Shown here in pieces: positions 59,644 to 64,000 of a DNA stretch of 64,000 bases (positions are counted from its first letter, which is position 1; each line of letters starts with the position of its first letter). The stretch comes from Tulasnella sp. 424 (lineage: Eukaryota > Basidiomycota > Agaricomycetes > Cantharellales > Tulasnellaceae). The DNA is taken from NCBI GenBank assembly GCA_019633425.1, contig WSUB01000016.1:310001-374000 (forward strand), in the 5' to 3' direction. The notes beneath the pieces are model-generated. The model saw nothing but the letters and a program-made list of their open reading frames with translations. It was not told the origin of the DNA and did not search any database. The translations under genes were made by a program, and so were the position numbers.

Positions 59644-62320
59644 TCAGAGGATGAAAAGAATGTTCGTATCCATAGGATGAGAAGACGAGAGCTGCGGCTT
59701 CTGCGAATACTTGGCTTTGAGTTTGGAGCTATGGTTCGAGAATCGAGGCAAGAATCAGCAGACTAGAAGGACCTCGCTCCTCATCCGGCTTACCGAATTG
59801 TAATGAGAAGTTGCTGGTATGATTGTTGCTTGTTTTCCGCTAAGCAATGCATCGTCGTTAGGCCAGGATTTCAAGCTCAAGAAGTAGCGAGTCACGAACT
59901 CAAAGACTCGGTGAACGCCCAGCTCATAGCACCAGTACCCTGCCCAGCAACTTGGGTGTCAGCGCTAGTTTGGGAGTCCTTGCAACCCGACCAGGAGATG
60001 ACATCTGCAGCAGAGCTTCTCGTTTGACGTCTGCAAGTAATAGCGCCGTTTTAGACTTTTGTCCTTCCTACAATATTCATGACTTACGTCTTTTTATCTG
60101 CCCTGCCTTGGCTACCGCTGACAGCTTTGGCGAGGCCTGTGATTCCTTTAAGAACTCCGCCGTAGTCCTTGCTAGCGTAGGCCTTCGCCGCGCCAAGTAG
60201 GGACGTGCCAGCTTCAGCGTAAAGGTTGGGTTCCTTGATCTTTCCTTCCGTCGAGTACTTGACCGATACGGGTCAGCCCCATAACGTATTTAAATATTGT
60301 TAGCATGGCTTACAATGTAAGGAAGATCTGAGCGGAGAAGCAATCAGTGTCGTACCGCAGGTCAGAGGCAACTAGGATCACATACCAAGAGCTGATCCGG
60401 AGTGGCATGACTGCGAGGATGGAGATGGTCATTCAGGGACAACCCATCATCTCATTTCAGGCTACTTACATCGAAAATTGCAGTCAGGCGGCAACCGGCT
60501 GGCAGAGGTCGGACCTACGGGTTTCCCGTCAGTGGGGTGGACTATGAACCGCGTCATTTACGGCGACAGCCCTTACCATAATCTCGTGCATTTCCTGTCA
60601 AGGAAGAGAAATGTCAGAGATGATCAAATAATTTGGACTAGAGATGTCGTACATCATCAACGATGTGATCGGTCTCGTGGTGATCAACGGGGTAGATAAC
60701 TAAAGTGTAATAGCTCAGGGTGCCAAATCATTGGACAGCGTTCCTGGGAAACGTCACCTTCGTCCCATCCATCCTCTTCATCGCCGTCAGTATCCTTGGT
60801 CAATCCACCGTGTCCAGAATCTGCGAAGGCATCACGGGGTCACGTCAATGTCAACGGGCCACCTCGAAACGCTTACAGTGGAAGAACAAAGAGTCGTTGG
60901 ACTCGGCATAACGAACGAGCCACTCCATAGCACGAATGATATTTGACCTCGTGGGACGTTTAACAGGATTTTGAGCATCGTCGGTTAACATGACGATATT
61001 CTCGTCCGAATACCCATAGTTCCCTGCTCGGGGTCCTCAGCGAACTTGGCTATCTCGCAGGCGATGCAAGGACCTACGGATGATGAAATTCCTCATGTTC
61101 TGAGCGTCATTGATACAACCCCCAAGTTCTTGGTCCGTTCCAATGTAGTTGATGCCGATAATCAAAGCCTTTTTCTTGCCAGTGCACTGAGAGTACATGA
61201 AACTTGGTTGCTGTTGTCCGCCACCAGGTGTCGACATCTGTGGTCCGTAATACTGAGCCTGAGAGGGGGGCATATCTAAGCAGTGTGTTAGAAAACAGTA
61301 TCCAATGCATGCTCGACGGAGGGCTGCTCACGATATTCCCCTGCAAATCCACGGGTAAGCAGTTGAAACAACGCGGAAAGTACAGCAACATACCTGGCTG
61401 TTGGAACGGGAATGACGGCTGTCGATGTTCCTGTGGACGGCCAGTATTGGATGAAGGACCGTCTGCAAGATCATACAAAAAAAGCTTTAGGCTCATCGTT
61501 GGCGGACGGACGGGGAGGTCAGCTCAGCGTACTGAAGTTGTTATATACGGAATTGGGAGAAGGTCCGCCACCTCCATACCCAGAAGGGGGTCCCGAAGGA
61601 GACTGGTATCCGGATCCAGGGGGCGGGCCAGCCGGGGGAGAGAATCCTGGTGGAGTGAAGCTCACTCCAGCTTTCCTGCAAGTTAAAGAAGGAGTCTAGG
61701 TCGGCATTCCTGGTTTAAACCTGCCGCTGTACGGAGAAGTTGCGCTTACGAAGCCGCTTTAGAGACAGCACTGACAATGAGGAGTAGGATATATTAGGAT
61801 CCTATGGCTATAAATGGAAAGTCAAGATAATCTCACCTGTTCAAAAGGGACCCGGCAAAGCCTCCGCTGCCGCTGCTGCCGAACCCTCGATTTCCCGGAC
61901 TGGGACTACCTCCGTACGGGGAAGGTCCAGGAGGAGATCCCCACTGTCCGGGGGAAGGCATTTGGCCTGGGCTACTATCCATGGGACGCGGTGGCATTGG
62001 GGGTGGTCCGCCGCCATAGGGGTCGCTGGGAACACACATCACGCGTCTGATCAGGAGCAAGCAAAACACATGGCAGCTCAGAGACATACGGGGAAGGAAA
62101 GCTATTCGAGCAATAACGAACGTAGACCGAAGTCAGTTTAGAAAACGGCAAGCGATCAAGAATAAGAGCATTACTTGAAGCCTGAGGGAGGCGGCGGCGG
62201 ACCGCCTGGAGTTGGAAAGTAACCTTGATTTCCATATCCTTCATTCCCGTAGTCCTGATTTCCATAGCCCTGATTTCCATATCCTTGATTTCCATAGCCT
62301 TGATTATTGTTATTCCACAT
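59644..62320 (-). CDS. MCA1: metacaspase with QGYGN-repeat N-terminal domain
   Basis: Cysteine protease of the caspase fold cleaving after Arg/Lys, tied to protein quality control and cell death in fungi. The start is MWNNNNQGYGNQ at 62320, followed by several QGYGN repeats and a Pro/Gly-rich part (SDPYGGGPPPMPPRPM). The catalytic domain reads KKKALIIGINY, LTDDAQNP, the catalytic His in HYSGHGG (split by an intron after FFH), IYPVDHHETDHIVDDEMHEIM, and the catalytic Cys in FDSCHSGSAL. The p10 part follows (YSTEGKIKEPNL, ADVISWSGCKDSQTSAD, KQQSYQQLLITIR) to SHPMDTNILFI near the stop at 59644-59646. Both dyad residues are present, so it should be active. More than ten introns; exons in the linker at 61300-61850 were followed only partly. 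Confidence 0.9.
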
Positions 62321-62811
62321 TTCGAAGGACGCGTCTAAAGAGAAGATTCGTTGGAGAGAGTGAAGGTTGATGAGGCGAGAGATCAACCGCTCGGTCGCAG
62401 TTAAGAATCGGACTGGCTGGATATGGCTGTGTTTACGTTCCTTTCCCAGCATTGCCATGCAAGGGAAATGACAAAGGGCACGCACCGCACTGCAAGCAAA
62501 ACACCGCCTATTCCAGAGAAATCGTAAAAAAAAGAAAATGCATAGAGTATCGTAACGCCGAAATAAAGAGGTATTCAATGACAGGGAGCGGCAGGGGAGG
62601 CAAGGGCCTCAGAACGAGAACGGAGAGAACAAGAATGGGAAGCGAGAAACGACCGGGCAGACAGAGCAAAAGCGTATGAGTGAGATTGAAAAAGGAAATA
62701 CGAAAAATGATATCCATGAACGACGGGGGGAGACGATAGCATACCGAGCAGAACGAGAACTGAGCGTGAAGACTAGAAGAGAAAAAAAGCAAGAGAAATG
62801 CCTACACGATA
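62321..62811. other. metacaspase promoter region
   Basis: About 490 bp between two minus-strand genes, with purine-rich runs. No gene recognised. Confidence 0.5.
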
Positions 62812-64000
62812 TTAAGCGGGACTAATAGAGAGTGGTTTAGATTGGGATATCGGGGCAAGCACAGGAGGCTTATCAGCAGACATGGAACTCCTCGATTTGC
62901 GATCTTCCTCAATGGTGGATCCTCCTGGCAACTTGACCTTGAAGAGAGAGATCCATCCCTTCTTCTTGCCTCGAGTGGAAGCATCTTTGAGAGAGGAAGC
63001 GCTATGCTTTGAGCGGATGGACTGCGTCTCGGCAAGATGAGATGCCTTGGTTGGTGACATCGGCGTGGGGATCTTGGGCGCAGATGATTTGACAGTAGAC
63101 GTTTTCGGCTTGGCCAGAGCAATCGGCGCAGTCAACGACAGTATGCCAGTGTCGAAGCTCTCGCTAGCGAAGCCTTCGACAATCGCGTTGATGTCTCGGG
63201 ACAGTTCCTCCGTCGATGGACCATCGTAATCTGAATGATTGATTGTCGGTAGAGGGGGAGGGGAGAGGATGGTAGGCGAGCGAACCGACTCGGTGTAGTA
63301 GCTCTTGATAGAGCGCTGCAGGTCCTCCCGCTCTGGCAAGGGTTCGGCAGGCGCAACCGAGATGACCTGCGAGCGCCGGTTGGGGTTGCGGCTACCCACT
63401 GTCGACACAGACTTGGCATCCTCGAGCGGGGTCTTCTCCATCGTGGGGGTTGGTGGTGAACTCGTGTCCGTGGCGTTTGCACGGCGGTTCCAAGCCAAGG
63501 GTACTCGAGTGCTGCTTGGGCCGTATCGCTCGGAGACCTTCGACGAGTTCGACAGGCGACGAGAAACCTCGACGGATTGCCGGGTAGCTGATTCGACTTG
63601 CTCTCGCAGACGCTCGACAGCCGCTTCGAGGGTTTCTTTTGCAGCAGCCTGATTTGGGTCCACGTTGACGGTTTCCAACGCTTTGGTTTTGGACTGCAGT
63701 TTTGCGGCCTGAGCAGCCAAGTTTTCCAACTGTTTTTGCCTCTCCTCGGACTTCTTTTCGATCTCCTGCAGCTCCTTCGTAGCTTTCTCAGTGTCCTTCA
63801 AAAGAGCGTCGAACTCGGCCTTGGGTACAGCGCCTACTTTTGGTGAAGGCGGTTCCGTGGATGCTGGCGTTTTTTCACGGGTGGCGTCTTGCAAATCCAA
63901 TACTGCCTTCTCCATGTTCGAGATCTCCGCTTTCAGTGTCTTGTTTTCGACGGTGCTGTTAATAAGCTGCTGATTCAGCTCGAGGACCTGAAGCTCGACC
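62812..64000 (-). CDS. C-terminal part of a coiled-coil protein (partial)
   Basis: The frame is open from the stop at 62812-62814 to the right edge, so the 5' end is missing. The first ~130 visible residues are heptad-like coiled coil (ELNQQLINSTVENKTLKAEI, KELQEIEKKSEERQKQLENL). The rest is Ser/Pro-rich low-complexity sequence with a basic patch (STRGKKKGWISLFKVKLPGG). I do not recognise the family. The visible 395 codons lack any obvious intron. Confidence 0.7.
   Translation of the reverse strand, partial: VELQVLELNQQLINSTVENKTLKAEISNMEKAVLDLQDATREKTPASTEPPSPKVGAVPKAEFDALLKDTEKATKELQEIEKKSEERQKQLENLAAQAAKLQSKTKALETVNVDPNQAAAKETLEAAVERLREQVESATRQSVEVSRRLSNSSKVSERYGPSSTRVPLAWNRRANATDTSSPPTPTMEKTPLEDAKSVSTVGSRNPNRRSQVISVAPAEPLPEREDLQRSIKSYYTESVRSPTILSPPPLPTINHSDYDGPSTEELSRDINAIVEGFASESFDTGILSLTAPIALAKPKTSTVKSSAPKIPTPMSPTKASHLAETQSIRSKHSASSLKDASTRGKKKGWISLFKVKLPGGSTIEEDRKSRSSMSADKPPVLAPISQSKPLSISPA

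Noticed and set aside
1..64000. CRISPR arrays, operons, bacterial or phage genes
   Set aside because: None seen; the intron-rich genes are eukaryotic throughout.

Overview
The window reads as nuclear DNA of a basidiomycete fungus, most likely an agaricomycete. Genes are split by many introns of about 45-75 nt with GT-AG borders. Both strands are used, and intergenic gaps in the ordered parts are only 200-800 nt. The proteins are typically fungal: Zn2Cys6 regulators, a VTC-type polyphosphate protein, a metacaspase, Dpb11/Rad4 and Dbp6. The F-box protein near 28 kb has the F-box plus zinc-knuckle layout common in agaricomycetes. A closer placement (for example near Rhizoctonia) is only a guess. 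Gene models were built by reading splice sites by eye. Where exon lists are given with a total length, the exon sum is divisible by three.

0.5-24 kb is an ordinary housekeeping segment: F-box protein (+), clamp-loader subunit RFC (+), a 26-exon paladin-like triple-phosphatase protein (+), VTC1-like protein (-), type II DnaJ with a heat-shock element (+), a four-BRCT Dpb11/Rad4/TopBP1 homologue (-), a mitochondrial DUF3429/TMEM69-like protein (-), a Leu5-like mitochondrial carrier (+), a Dbp6/DDX51 RNA helicase (-) and a divergent protein kinase (-).

26-52 kb is a rearranged, repeat-built accessory region. Two tandem Zn2Cys6 regulator genes on the minus strand (41.4-46.2 kb and 48.2-52.4 kb) look complete. 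Parts of both recur inverted on the plus strand, cut up and reordered. At 30.2-32.6 kb the promoter and first codons of one gene are fused to the effector domain of the other, giving an open but zinc-finger-less chimera. At 34.0-36.35 kb lies the zinc-finger half of the second gene, broken by a one-base deletion and cut off at its 3' end. These pieces sit between copies of a second duplicated unit (26.1-30.0 kb and about 32.6-38.1 kb) holding an F-box gene, the 5' flank of the kinase gene and a small unknown gene. No transposase, integrase or reverse transcriptase was recognised.

54-64 kb returns to ordinary genes: acyl-CoA-binding protein (-), an F-box protein with a probable propeller (+), a membrane-anchored polyphosphatase of the Ppn2 type (+), a metacaspase (-), and the C-terminal part of a coiled-coil protein running off the right edge (-).

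Functional links are modest. RFC, the Dpb11 homologue and possibly the kinase belong to DNA replication and checkpoint work. The VTC1-like protein and the Ppn2-like enzyme make and cut polyphosphate. Nothing here is a clearly new system. The most unusual items are the rearranged regulator locus with its chimera, a 7-nt exon inside the zinc-cluster coding sequence, and the three-domain paladin-like phosphatase.
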